A model generated the notes under the pieces. That model worked only from the letters and a program-made list of their open reading frames with translations. It ran no database searches and had not been told where the DNA came from. Shown here in pieces: positions 25,081 through 33,859 of a DNA stretch of 64,000 nucleotides. This stretch comes from Mogibacterium sp. (GTDB lineage: Bacteria; Bacillota; Clostridia; Peptostreptococcales; Anaerovoracaceae). Each line of letters starts with the position of its first letter. The stretch's first letter is position 1. Both the position numbers and the translations under genes were made by a program. The stretch covers positions 61,502 to 125,501 of the forward strand of contig JAFRCS010000006.1 in assembly GCA_017404265.1 (NCBI GenBank), in the 5' to 3' direction.

Positions 25081-26229
25081 TTACTCTTCTTCCTTGGCCA
25101 GCATCTCTGAGAATTTGGTCATGGTGCCCGGGATGTCTATCTGCTGAGGGCAGACGGCAGCGCAGGCTCCGCATCCTATGCAGGCTGACGGAAGCTTGTC
25201 GGCTTCCCAGCTGGCCAGAGCCATTGGAGCTATGAAGCCGCCTTCGCTGTAGGCATGCTCATTGTAGAGTTCAAGTATCCTTGGGATCTCAAGTCCCATA
25301 GGGCACTTGGACATGCAATACTTGCAGCCGGTGCAAGGCACGGTACCGGTATTCTTGCCGGTCGTGTCAAAGTGGGCTGCAGTAAGGAGTGTTGCTATAT
25401 CCTCATCGCCAAGCAGCTTTTTCTCATCGAAGAAGGCGATATTCTGTTTCAGTTGTTCAAAGTTGGACATTCCGGAAAGGATCATCGTTACTCCCGGCAC
25501 GGTCTCTACGAAAGAGAACGCCCAGTTTGCCGGTGTCCAGTCAGGATTGCTCTTGGCCAGCAGCTTTTCTCCCCCGAGGCAGGACTTTGCCAGCTTGCCT
25601 CCGCGCAGAGGTTCCATGACCCAGATAGGTATGCCGATGTTGTTGAGCTCTTCGACCTTGTCCTTGGCGTTCTGGAATTCAAAGTCGAGGTAGTTGAGCT
25701 GTATCTGGCAGAACTCGAGATGTCTGAAGTGCTTCATGATGAAACGGTGCATCACATCGAGGCTTCCGTGGCAGGAGAATCCCAGATGACGGATCTTGCC
25801 TTCTTCCTTCATCTTCAGCAGGAAGTTTGTGAGTTCTTCATCCTCCAGGTACTTGTCGATGTTCAGCTCGCACACATTGTGATAGAGGTAGAAATCAAAG
25901 TAATCAGTCTGGCATTTCTCCAGCTGCTTGTTGAAGATCTCCTCGTGCTTGCCGAAATTGGACAGGTCGTAGCCAGGGAACTTCGTTGTCAGATAGAAGC
26001 TGCTGCGGTCATACTTCTTGAGAGCTTCGCCTATGACAGTCTCGCTGTTTCCGTCATGGTATCCCCATGCGGTGTCGAAATAGTTGATGCCGTTGGCCAT
26101 TGCGTAGTCGACCATCTCCTGCACGGCGGCAGGATCAGGTCTGCTGTCATCTCCGTCGATGCACGGCAGACGCATGCAGCCCAGTCCCAGGCCGGAAAGC
26201 TTCAGATCTTTAAAGTCGTTATAATACAT
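25081..26229 (-). CDS. Aldo/keto reductase with C-terminal 2x[4Fe-4S] ferredoxin domain
   Basis: The product has 382 residues. The N-terminal 270 or so form a TIM barrel of the AKR family: GLGCMRLP, then FDTAWGYHDGNSE with the catalytic Asp and Tyr, and a Lys in LTTKFPG. The C-terminus has two cluster motifs, CTGCKYCMSKCP and CIGCGACAAVCP. This architecture is common in anaerobes and suggests electron exchange between ferredoxin and a carbonyl/alcohol pair. It is the last gene of a five-gene run from the DUF1295 gene through the acetyltransferase, the flavodoxin-like gene and cooT. The substrate is unknown. Confidence 0.93.
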   Translation of the reverse strand: MYYNDFKDLKLSGLGLGCMRLPCIDGDDSRPDPAAVQEMVDYAMANGINYFDTAWGYHDGNSETVIGEALKKYDRSSFYLTTKFPGYDLSNFGKHEEIFNKQLEKCQTDYFDFYLYHNVCELNIDKYLEDEELTNFLLKMKEEGKIRHLGFSCHGSLDVMHRFIMKHFRHLEFCQIQLNYLDFEFQNAKDKVEELNNIGIPIWVMEPLRGGKLAKSCLGGEKLLAKSNPDWTPANWAFSFVETVPGVTMILSGMSNFEQLKQNIAFFDEKKLLGDEDIATLLTAAHFDTTGKNTGTVPCTGCKYCMSKCPMGLEIPRILELYNEHAYSEGGFIAPMALASWEADKLPSACIGCGACAAVCPQQIDIPGTMTKFSEMLAKEEE

Positions 26230-26255
26230 ATAAGCACCTGCTTTCTTTATTTCTA

Positions 26256-26441
26256 TTATCCGCGGACTATTACGTAATTGTCCATCAGATCGACTTTCTC
26301 CAGAGTCCCGTCGAAAGTCGTACGGATACCCATCAGGTCTGTGAAGATGATCTTTCCACCCTCGACCTTGATGTCCGCTACGTTTTTTGCCAACAGATTG
26401 GCGTCGTTTACTTCATTCTTGTATACCATCGAAAGGCACAT
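26256..26441 (-). CDS. cooT: CooT family nickel-binding protein
   Basis: The product has 61 residues, and AAGGAGG sets the ATG at 26441. It begins Met-Cys-Leu-Ser; in CooT, Cys2 is the nickel ligand and the protein is a homodimer. The VEGGKI turn, TDL, the F-D-G-T-L step and VDL match the CooT fold as I know it from the CO dehydrogenase accessory protein. A role in delivering or sensing Ni(II) is established for CooT but not for its many relatives in anaerobes without CODH beside them. It is 13 bases downstream of the flavodoxin-like gene. With the CooC-like ATPase at 6877-7644 it is a second nickel-type accessory gene in the window. Confidence 0.78.
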   Translation of the reverse strand: MCLSMVYKNEVNDANLLAKNVADIKVEGGKIIFTDLMGIRTTFDGTLEKVDLMDNYVIVRG

Positions 26442-26454
26442 TTTGGTTCCTCCT

Positions 26455-26862
26455 TTACTTTCCGTCAGGGAAGCTTGTGAACGAGTCGTGCTCCACCTTC
26501 GGGAGTCCGTATTTCTCTTTGGCGTCGGCAATGGCTTTGATCATAAACGCCATGTTGCGTGCGAGATTTCTCATGACCTGCAGCCCCTCTGCATCCTTCT
26601 TCACATCATCTGCCGTGAAGCCGTGTACATTGTTCCAGTAAGTGGATGTGGCTATCGGCATTCCGCTGATGCTGAAGTATTTGTTGAGCACATCAAAGGA
26701 TGCTGTGGTGCCGCCGCGCCTTGCGCTTACAACTCCCGCACCGACCTTCATGTGCATGTCATACTGAGCGCTGTAGAACAGCCTGTCCAGGAAGGAGATG
26801 AGTGTCCCATTTGGGGAGCTGTAGTACACCGGGCTTCCGTTTATCAATATAACCTTAGCCAT
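26455..26862 (-). CDS. Flavodoxin-like NAD(P)H oxidoreductase with probable internal deletion
   Basis: The product has 135 residues, while the family usually has about 180-200. It opens with the normal first strand MAKVILINGSP, but the next residues, VYYSSPNGTLISFLDRLFYS, belong to the second FMN loop normally found 65 or so residues later. Missing are the first helix, the second strand and the CxxC region that in iron-sulfur flavoproteins holds a cluster or an active Cys. The two flanks both end in Gly-Ser-Pro, so an in-frame deletion between short repeats is likely. The rest (KVGAGVVSARRGGTTA, FDVLNKYF, SISGMPIATSTYW) is intact. FMN binding is doubtful. The frame overlaps the upstream acetyltransferase by eight bases. 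Confidence 0.7.
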   Translation of the reverse strand: MAKVILINGSPVYYSSPNGTLISFLDRLFYSAQYDMHMKVGAGVVSARRGGTTASFDVLNKYFSISGMPIATSTYWNNVHGFTADDVKKDAEGLQVMRNLARNMAFMIKAIADAKEKYGLPKVEHDSFTSFPDGK

Positions 26863-27475
26863 TTATTTCCTCCCAGTCTATTTTTTCATCTCTGAAAAAA
26901 GTTTCTCTGTCCTTTTCTCCGATCGGCCTCATGACCCTGCACGGATTACCGACCGCAACGACATTCTCAGGTATATCTCTCGTTACAACACTTCCGGCGC
27001 CAATGACACTGTTCTTTCCAATGGTCACACCCGGAAGCACGATCACACCGGCTCCTATCCATACGCATTCTTCAATGTGAACGTCTTTATTGAACTGGAG
27101 TTCCGGGTCCTTTCTCAGCTCCGGCAGCACAGGGTGTCCCGCCGTCACTACGGTTACATTCGGACCGAACTTGACCCAGTCGCCGATGTATATATGTCCG
27201 TCGTCGACCAGTGTCAGGTTAAAGTTCGCATATATGTTGGAGCCCATGTGCACATGGCTTCCGCCCCAGTTGGCATACAGAGGTCTTTGGATGTACACGT
27301 TTTCACCGCATTCGGCAAAGAGTTCTTTTGTATATCGCTGTATTTCCTCATGCTGTGACGGCTTCAAGTCATTGAATGCCCTGAGCTTTTCTCCAAAGGG
27401 TCTCTGCTCGCGCAAAACCTCTTCATCGCCGGGATCGTACAGCAGTCCTTTCTCCATTCTTTCTTTTTCCGTCAT
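26855..27475 (-). CDS. Sugar O-acetyltransferase (maltose/galactoside acetyltransferase family)
   Basis: The product has 206 residues. An N-terminal Maa-type helix region (MEKGLLYDPGDEEVLREQ) is followed by a left-handed beta helix with hexapeptide repeats such as IYIGDWVKFGPNVTVV and VIGAGSVVTRDIP. TAGHP supplies the catalytic His. It acetylates sugar hydroxyls with acetyl-CoA in the cytoplasm as a trimer. GGGAGCGA precedes the ATG. It sits ten bases after the DUF1295 gene, with an overlap into the flavodoxin-like gene. Confidence 0.93.
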   Translation of the reverse strand: MTEKERMEKGLLYDPGDEEVLREQRPFGEKLRAFNDLKPSQHEEIQRYTKELFAECGENVYIQRPLYANWGGSHVHMGSNIYANFNLTLVDDGHIYIGDWVKFGPNVTVVTAGHPVLPELRKDPELQFNKDVHIEECVWIGAGVIVLPGVTIGKNSVIGAGSVVTRDIPENVVAVGNPCRVMRPIGEKDRETFFRDEKIDWEEING

Positions 27476-27485
27476 GAATCGCTCC

Positions 27486-28280
27486 CTATGCCACCAGCCA
27501 TTTGTGCTCTTTTACGCTATAGAGCGGAATAAAAGGTATCATGATAGGCGTCTTGTTCTTATACGCCCAGTACTCAGGATCATCTTTGTACTCTCTGTCC
27601 TGTCTTATCTCCAGCCTGCGCGCTCCTCCGAACATCACATAGATGATGCCCAGGTATCCGCAAATGGCAGCGATCCACTGCCACGCTCCCATATTTGACT
27701 CAATTCCTGTAATGAATACTCCTGTCCAGAACAGCATCTCTCCCAAGTAGTTAGGGCATCTTACGAGTCTGTACAGGCCTGTGTCGACAAACCTGTTCGG
27801 CTTCTCTTTCTTTGCCAGGCTCTTCTGTACATCGGCCGTAGTTTCGGTAACCAGGCCGCATGCCATTATTATCATTCCCGCTATGAGCCATCCATAGGTC
27901 TCGCTTCCATTCTCAAATCTGAATGCGATAGGGGATGTCTCACATGCGTAAAGCAGCGCCGCTGAGAACCAGATCCCGCACTTGCCTATGGAGGACATGT
28001 CTTTGCCGTCTTTGATCTCGGACTTCATCTTTTTGTTGTATGAAGCCTTTTTTACTTCCCTGAATATCAGGTAACCGCTGAGTCTGCATCCGTACAGTAT
28101 AAGCAGGATGCTTGCAATAACCGGCAGCATGCCGTCCTCAGCTCCGAAGTATAACGGAAGGAAAATTCCGATAGCCGCCACGGAGAGCCCGTAACCTATC
28201 GAAATGAACCATACATATTTTTTGAATCCTATCGCGCTGAAGACGAGCGCGATAATAAAAGTCATAAGAAATACCGACAT
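27486..28280 (-). CDS. DUF1295 (steroid 5-alpha-reductase/ICMT-like) membrane protein
   Basis: The product has 264 residues and about seven membrane segments. The family signature appears near the C-terminus: VDTGLYRLVRCPNYLGEMLFW, then a GGARRLEIRQ and EYWAYKNKTPIMIPF tail. The superfamily includes steroid reductases and isoprenylcysteine methyltransferases, but DUF1295 members mostly lack a known reaction. AGGAGA precedes the ATG. It is first in the run that ends with the aldo-keto reductase. Confidence 0.85.
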   Translation of the reverse strand: MSVFLMTFIIALVFSAIGFKKYVWFISIGYGLSVAAIGIFLPLYFGAEDGMLPVIASILLILYGCRLSGYLIFREVKKASYNKKMKSEIKDGKDMSSIGKCGIWFSAALLYACETSPIAFRFENGSETYGWLIAGMIIMACGLVTETTADVQKSLAKKEKPNRFVDTGLYRLVRCPNYLGEMLFWTGVFITGIESNMGAWQWIAAICGYLGIIYVMFGGARRLEIRQDREYKDDPEYWAYKNKTPIMIPFIPLYSVKEHKWLVA

Positions 28281-28309
28281 TATTTGTTTAAGTCTCCTTT
28301 ATTACATGA

Positions 28310-30493
28310 TCACTTGCGTGTCGCGATTATGACGCGGTCAAGATGCGCCAGGTCGCGTACTACGCGTGAGTCATCATAAGTCTTTGCCTTGTTGAGCAGT
28401 CTCTTTACATCGATCGCCTGATCGAATCCTATCTCGAGCGCAAGTGTGCCTCCGGATCTTAAGTGCATGCTGGCCTGATCCGCGATGACTCTGTAGTATT
28501 TGAGTCCGTCCTTGCCGCCGTCCAGAGCCATGCGCGGCTCGTGATCCTTCACCTCTACATCAAGCGTCTCGATGAGGCTGCTTTTTATATACGGCGGGTT
28601 GCATACTATGATATCGAACTGCTTGTCCTCAGGTATCGCTTCAAACATGTCGCCAAGAAGAAAGCTGCAGCGGCGGCCTACGTTGTTTAGCGCCGCGTTG
28701 CCCATGGCTGTATGCAGGGCCTCTTCGGATACGTCAGTCAGCGTTACAAGCGCTCCCGGCACCTTTGCGGCTATGGTTATCCCGAGCGCTCCGCTTCCGG
28801 TGCAAAGGTCAAGGACTTCAGGGTTCTTCAGGCCCTTCTGGTCGATGACCTTCAGCACTTCCGCTGCCAGCACCTCGGTGTCGAGGCGCGGGATGAGTAC
28901 CGAAGGGTTGACTCGGAACGGCAGTCCCATGAACTCCTGCATGCCGACTATGTACTGGAGAGGCACGCCCTCTATCCTCGCGTAGATGCGCTTTTCATAT
29001 TCCGTAAAGTCATCCTCGCGCATGAGTTCTTTTGACCTTGTGATGAGTTCGGTAGAGCCGAGGCCCGTCGCGTACGACAGGATCATCCTGGCTTCGTTCT
29101 TGCCGTTCTCTATGAGGCCGAGCGCTGCCTGACCCCAGGCCAGAGCGTTCTCAAACGTCTTTATGTCTTTCGTATATCTGCGGGCGAGAGTCCTGGCCTT
29201 GGCCTGAGCCGCTTCTCTGTCGGCGATGGCCCTGACCAGCGTGCGCCCGTCGGTCTCTTCAGGAGAAACGATGGTATAGTCATCGCAGTCCAGGTCTTCG
29301 AGGAACTTGATCACATCGTCCACGTCTTTGTCATCGGCGCCCGGCGCGCGGTCTTCGAATATCGTGCGGGCTTCCTCTATCCTGGTCTCCTCAAGAGCTC
29401 TCTTGACCGCTTCTTTGTTGGCCTCTGTATGAGCCTCGACTTCTGCCGCCCACGCTTCGTTTTCCTTTGCGGCTATCTCTTCTTCCGCCTTGGACCTTAC
29501 GATGTTGCCGTCCTTGTCGACGAATCCCTGTATCTCAGGCGTCGCAGGATCTACCAGCACGGCCTTGAGCGAGAGTATCGCCACCTCGAGCTGAGACCTG
29601 TTAGGCTCTGCCGTCGTAAGTCTCTGAAGCTGCAGTCCCGGCCAGCTGAGTATGCGGACGACCGCTCCGTTGGATCTGCCGGCCCATCTCAGAAGCTCAA
29701 AGCTTATGGCCGCGATCACCGGGATCAGCAGGATCCTTGAGATGATCCTTACCGCCAGGTTCGGCCAGCCAAGAAAGCTGAAGAGCAGCAGGCTGACGAT
29801 GAGCACAAATACCAGGAAGCTGGTTCCGCACCTCGGATGCAGAGTGTAGAACTGCTCCGCGTTCTCCGGACAGAGCACTCGGTCGTTCTCATAGCAGTGG
29901 ATCGTTTTGTGCTCGGCGCCGTGATACTGGAACAGCGTCCTGATGTCCTTCATGCTGCGTATCGCCGCGACATAAGCGACGAACATCACTATCCTGAGTA
30001 TGCCCTCGATAAGGTTGAGTATTATCGAGTTGGATATCCATTTGCCCAGGAAGTTCACTGCCCATGTCGGCAGTATGACGAAGAACACCACCGCTATCAG
30101 GACCGCAAAAATCAGGGAAGAAATCAGGAGAAAGTTCCACGCGGCTCTGTCGCCGAACTTTTTATTGATCCATTTCTCGATAGCGCCCGGCTCCTCGGAG
30201 TACTCCTCAGGGGCGTATTGCTCAAGGATATCCGCGGATTCCATCAGCGTGCCCATGCCGTTCACAAGCGCAGCAACGAAAGCGACTATACCTCTGATAA
30301 AAGGTATCTTTGCTGTCTTTGGCTCCTTGCCCTTCTTCCTGGTCTTGAGGTAGAGCTCGCCGGAAGGCAGACGCATGGCAATAGCGACCCTGTCCGGGCC
30401 CTGCATCATGACACCTTCCATTATCGCCTGACCGCCTATCGCGGTAGGGCAGGCATCCTTTATGAAAATTTTATTGTAATCTATCTTTGCCAT
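28310..30493 (-). CDS. prmC: DUF1385 membrane protein fused to PrmC release-factor methyltransferase
   Basis: The product has 727 residues, and two proteins that are usually separate are in one frame. Residues 15-310 are DUF1385: GGQAIMEGVMM, RGIVAF, membrane spans and YHGAEHKTIHCYE. A charged, Ala/Glu-rich linker runs to about 430. The last 290 residues are PrmC/HemK: an N-terminal helical domain, LIPRLDTEVL, LCTGSGALGI (SAM loop) and the NPPY motif at 632-635 that positions the glutamine. PrmC methylates the GGQ glutamine of release factors. No stop or ribosome site separates the parts. The gene is one base after rho. Neither rpmE nor prfA, the usual neighbours, is present. Confidence 0.88.
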   Translation of the reverse strand: MAKIDYNKIFIKDACPTAIGGQAIMEGVMMQGPDRVAIAMRLPSGELYLKTRKKGKEPKTAKIPFIRGIVAFVAALVNGMGTLMESADILEQYAPEEYSEEPGAIEKWINKKFGDRAAWNFLLISSLIFAVLIAVVFFVILPTWAVNFLGKWISNSIILNLIEGILRIVMFVAYVAAIRSMKDIRTLFQYHGAEHKTIHCYENDRVLCPENAEQFYTLHPRCGTSFLVFVLIVSLLLFSFLGWPNLAVRIISRILLIPVIAAISFELLRWAGRSNGAVVRILSWPGLQLQRLTTAEPNRSQLEVAILSLKAVLVDPATPEIQGFVDKDGNIVRSKAEEEIAAKENEAWAAEVEAHTEANKEAVKRALEETRIEEARTIFEDRAPGADDKDVDDVIKFLEDLDCDDYTIVSPEETDGRTLVRAIADREAAQAKARTLARRYTKDIKTFENALAWGQAALGLIENGKNEARMILSYATGLGSTELITRSKELMREDDFTEYEKRIYARIEGVPLQYIVGMQEFMGLPFRVNPSVLIPRLDTEVLAAEVLKVIDQKGLKNPEVLDLCTGSGALGITIAAKVPGALVTLTDVSEEALHTAMGNAALNNVGRRCSFLLGDMFEAIPEDKQFDIIVCNPPYIKSSLIETLDVEVKDHEPRMALDGGKDGLKYYRVIADQASMHLRSGGTLALEIGFDQAIDVKRLLNKAKTYDDSRVVRDLAHLDRVIIATRK

Positions 30494-30494
30494 T

Positions 30495-31727
30495 CTAGTG
30501 CATCTTCTTGAGCATGAAGTTCACAAAATCCGCGTTGCTCTTCGTGCTCGAAAGGTTATCTATTATCTCTTCTGTCACGTCCATGACGCTGCCCGAACTC
30601 ATGGCTCTTCTAAGCATGTACATGACCTGGTATTCTTCCTGCGAAAGAAGCAGGTCTTCGCGTCTTGTGCCCGACTTGTAGAGGTCTATTGCAGGGAAGA
30701 TGCGGCGCTCTGAAAGCTGTCTGTCGAGGTGGAGCTCCATATTGCCGGTGCCCTTGAATTCCTCATAAATAACATCATCCATGCGCGATCCGGTCTCGAC
30801 CAGCGCGGTCGCAAGGATCGTTACACTGCCGCCTTCTTCGAGGTTCCGCGCTGTACCGAAGAACTTCTTCGGCGGGTGCAGGGCACCCGGGTCGAGACCG
30901 CCCGAAAGCGTCCTTCCCGATGCCGGAACTTCCATGTTGTAAGCCCTCGCGAGTCTCGTTATGGAGTCGAGGAGTATCATGACGTCCTTGCCGGACTCCG
31001 CCAGTCTCTTGGCGCGCTCGATAACCATCTGCGCTACCTTGACATGGTGCTTGGTCTCCTCATCGAAGGTCGAGTAGATGACCTCGGAGTGCCTGAGGCT
31101 TCTCTTCATGTCCGTGACTTCCTCAGGTCTTTCATCAACAAGCAGCACTATGAGTTCAATGTCCGGATACTTGTCCTCGACCGAAGCCGCTATCTTCTTG
31201 AGCAGCACCGTCTTGCCGGCCTTAGGCTGAGCGACTATAAGGCCTCTCTGGCCTCTGCCGATAGGCGCCACAAGGTCCATGACCCTGGTCGAAAGGTCGA
31301 TGCTCGAATTCTCAAGCACTATCTTCTCGTCAGGGAAGATAGGCGTAAGGCTGTCGAACCAAGGCCTTCTTTTGGCAGTCATCGGATCGAGTCCGTTGAC
31401 CTCTTTCACATAAAGCAGCGCGCCAAACTTCTCAGTGCCGCGCGGCTTTCTGGAAATGCCGAGTATCTTGTCACCCGTCCTGAGCCCAAACCTTCTGATC
31501 TGAGTAGGGGACACGTAAATGTCCTTGCTGGAAGTCAGGAAGTTGTCGAAACGCAGGAATCCGAAACCGTCCTCAGACAGTTCCAGGATTCCCTCGACCT
31601 CCGACTTTCCGTCATCTTCCGGGGCAACCTCAACAGCCGCTTCCTCTTCAGGCTCAGCAGCGTCAACTGCTTCTTCGACAGTTGTTTCTTCTATTTCTTC
31701 TGTTATTACTTTTTCTTCGTTTTCCAT
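30495..31727 (-). CDS. rho: Transcription termination factor Rho
   Basis: The product has 410 residues. An acidic N-terminal tail (Glu/Val/Ala-rich, 1-45) replaces the usual helical N-domain. The cold-shock RNA-binding fold follows ([16 protein letters not shown]), then the ATPase with P-loop [34 protein letters not shown] and the [10 protein letters not shown]-loop region. It acts as a hexameric RNA-dependent ATPase. AGGAG precedes the ATG. It is cotranscribed with the LtaS-like gene upstream (27 bases) and the PrmC fusion downstream. Confidence 0.97.
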   Translation of the reverse strand: MENEEKVITEEIEETTVEEAVDAAEPEEEAAVEVAPEDDGKSEVEGILELSEDGFGFLRFDNFLTSSKDIYVSPTQIRRFGLRTGDKILGISRKPRGTEKFGALLYVKEVNGLDPMTAKRRPWFDSLTPIFPDEKIVLENSSIDLSTRVMDLVAPIGRGQRGLIVAQPKAGKTVLLKKIAASVEDKYPDIELIVLLVDERPEEVTDMKRSLRHSEVIYSTFDEETKHHVKVAQMVIERAKRLAESGKDVMILLDSITRLARAYNMEVPASGRTLSGGLDPGALHPPKKFFGTARNLEEGGSVTILATALVETGSRMDDVIYEEFKGTGNMELHLDRQLSERRIFPAIDLYKSGTRREDLLLSQEEYQVMYMLRRAMSSGSVMDVTEEIIDNLSSTKSNADFVNFMLKKMH

Positions 31728-31754
31728 ACTAACTCCTGTTTTGCTGGAAAATGG

Positions 31755-33857
31755 CTACAGCTCTTCGTTGGCTCCGACCGTCGTCAGTATCGTCTCCTTC
31801 GACTTATCCACCTGGCTGACCTCGAGCTTGCCGATGTCGTCAGGGTCGATCTCCTCATTGAGCGCGAGCAGGGTAGGTGACAGGTATACTGTCGACAGCT
31901 GCTTGCCGTCCATGCTGATGATCGATCTCTCCGTGAAGTTTTCTCCTCTTATGTAATATCTGTCTCCGATCTTGACCAGATCCTTTATGCTGATGCTCTT
32001 GTGGCCCATCTTCATGTCGACGCGCTCGTATGGCTCGATGCCGCCGTAAGCGTAGTGCTTGCCGTAGAGCATATCGTATGCCAGAGCCTCCTGATCACTC
32101 AGATAAGTCGCGTCCTCGTCAGGATCGTTCGACTGCTGATAATCAAATATGATCCCCTCGTGCTCGAGACCGGCATCCTCAAGAAGTATGGCGCCGCTCT
32201 CATACGAGTGTATGTTTCTGTCTTTCTTAGGCAGCCCTATGTTGTCCCAGATCACGTAGCGTGTGGTGTACAGGTCCGGCTGCTTGTAGTTCTCTTCCTT
32301 GACGTCGAGTGCCGGGATGTGGTCGCCGTAGATTATCATGACGGTCGGCTCGCCGCTCTCTTCGATCGTCTTTATAAGATCGCCTATGAACGTGTCCATC
32401 TCATGGCATTCGTTGAGATAATACTCGTATCTCCACTTGGTGTACTCATCCTCAGCAGTGACCTCGGTGTACGGGTGCTTGAAGACCTGCTCGGTAGGGT
32501 AGGAGCCGTGTCCTTCCACGGAAATTACGTGCAGGAAGTCTCGCTCCTCTGTCGACTGCATGATCTCCATGATCTCTCCCGTGAGCACCCTGTCCTTGCA
32601 CCAGTTGGTAGGCGTGAACGAGACATTGTTCATATACTCGACCGAGGTGAAGGTGTTGAATCCGAGATTCGCGTATACCTCATTGCGGTTGTAGAAGAGG
32701 GCGCGGTGGTCGTGAAGCGCCGCGGTGTTGTAACCGTGGGAACGCGTGATATATGCCATGTTCTCCAGTGTCTTCTTGCGGAGCTTTCCCTTATACGGGT
32801 ACTCGCCCGGCCCAAAGAACTTGGCGCTTATTCCCGTGAGCACCTCAAATTCCGTGTTGGCCGTGCCCGCGCCGCAGGCAGGTACCTCAAAGGTTCCCGA
32901 TGTGTAGTTTTCATAAAGATCGTTGAACACCGGTGTCGGGTCCTGTGAGACCTCGATGTTGGCGTAGTCCTGCGCCACGGTGAACGACTCCATCTGCAGT
33001 ACTATGATGTTAGGATGCTGCGTGCTGTCTTCTTTTTCCTCCAGCTTGGTATCCGTGCCCCTCTTTGTTTTCTCGTCCAGAAGGCCCGCGATCATCTCCT
33101 CGGAGTATCCCTTAGGTCTCGCGATGCCGGCGTTGACCGATGTCGCTATGAAACAGTACGGCATGCCGTAATCCCTGTAGGCGTAGTTGAGGTTTCCGAA
33201 GAACGAGCTTATTGTCCCGGAGTTTTCGAGTCCGATAGTCGCTCCCCCGGCCAGAGCCGCCGCGAGTATTATCGCCGCCAGGCTCTTCCTGTACTTGATG
33301 TTCGTCCACTTCTCGCTTCTGATGAATATCATGACGAGGGCAGCAACGCCCAGGCCCAGTGCGATCAGGAACAGTATTATCTGGACTTTGGAGAAGTACG
33401 TCGTGGCGATCGTGAGGCCGTCAGTGAAGTTCGTGAAGTCATAAAGCGTGAACGGTGTCATCCTGTTCATAAGTATGACGCCGTTGGCAGTGCCCAGACC
33501 CAGCCAGATTACCGACACTATGAACCACACGAATCTGCGCCTTCTGAAAAGAAGGGCGATCGTCATGGTCGCGAAAATGATGAGAGTGTTGTAGAGGAAT
33601 ACTACGGGATGGGTGACTGCCCAGCGGAATCCTTCAAGCGGAGCTGTGGTTATCCGCGCGAAGACCTCGATATAGAGTTCTATCGCAACTGCCACAAGAG
33701 CCATGAGTCCTATGTACTTGAACTCGTGGCGGTCCGCATCGAAGTATTTTGCCTCTCTCTTAGGAAATACTTTGTAGAATACTTTGCCTATGCCGTGCCA
33801 GAGCTTTACGAAAAATGCTCCGATCGCGGCAAGGACCCTGTGGATCTTTTCCTGCAA
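31755..33857 (-). CDS. LtaS-like phosphoglycerol transferase (sulfatase fold)
   Basis: The product has 700 residues. The N-terminal third has about five membrane spans. The extracytoplasmic alkaline-phosphatase/sulfatase domain starts near NIIVLQMESFT (metal-binding Glu) and has GTANTEFEVLTG (nucleophile Thr region), HDHRALFYNR, SVEGHGSY and IIYGDHIP (metal ligands). It would move glycerol phosphate from phosphatidylglycerol onto lipoteichoic acid or a similar cell-surface polymer. It is a TTG start: GGAGG lies seven bases before TTG and no ATG fits. The C-terminal 130 residues or so continue beyond the catalytic domain. Other phosphoglycerol or phosphoethanolamine transferases remain possible. 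Confidence 0.88.
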   Translation of the reverse strand: MQEKIHRVLAAIGAFFVKLWHGIGKVFYKVFPKREAKYFDADRHEFKYIGLMALVAVAIELYIEVFARITTAPLEGFRWAVTHPVVFLYNTLIIFATMTIALLFRRRRFVWFIVSVIWLGLGTANGVILMNRMTPFTLYDFTNFTDGLTIATTYFSKVQIILFLIALGLGVAALVMIFIRSEKWTNIKYRKSLAAIILAAALAGGATIGLENSGTISSFFGNLNYAYRDYGMPYCFIATSVNAGIARPKGYSEEMIAGLLDEKTKRGTDTKLEEKEDSTQHPNIIVLQMESFTVAQDYANIEVSQDPTPVFNDLYENYTSGTFEVPACGAGTANTEFEVLTGISAKFFGPGEYPYKGKLRKKTLENMAYITRSHGYNTAALHDHRALFYNRNEVYANLGFNTFTSVEYMNNVSFTPTNWCKDRVLTGEIMEIMQSTEERDFLHVISVEGHGSYPTEQVFKHPYTEVTAEDEYTKWRYEYYLNECHEMDTFIGDLIKTIEESGEPTVMIIYGDHIPALDVKEENYKQPDLYTTRYVIWDNIGLPKKDRNIHSYESGAILLEDAGLEHEGIIFDYQQSNDPDEDATYLSDQEALAYDMLYGKHYAYGGIEPYERVDMKMGHKSISIKDLVKIGDRYYIRGENFTERSIISMDGKQLSTVYLSPTLLALNEEIDPDDIGKLEVSQVDKSKETILTTVGANEEL

Positions 33858-33859
33858 GT

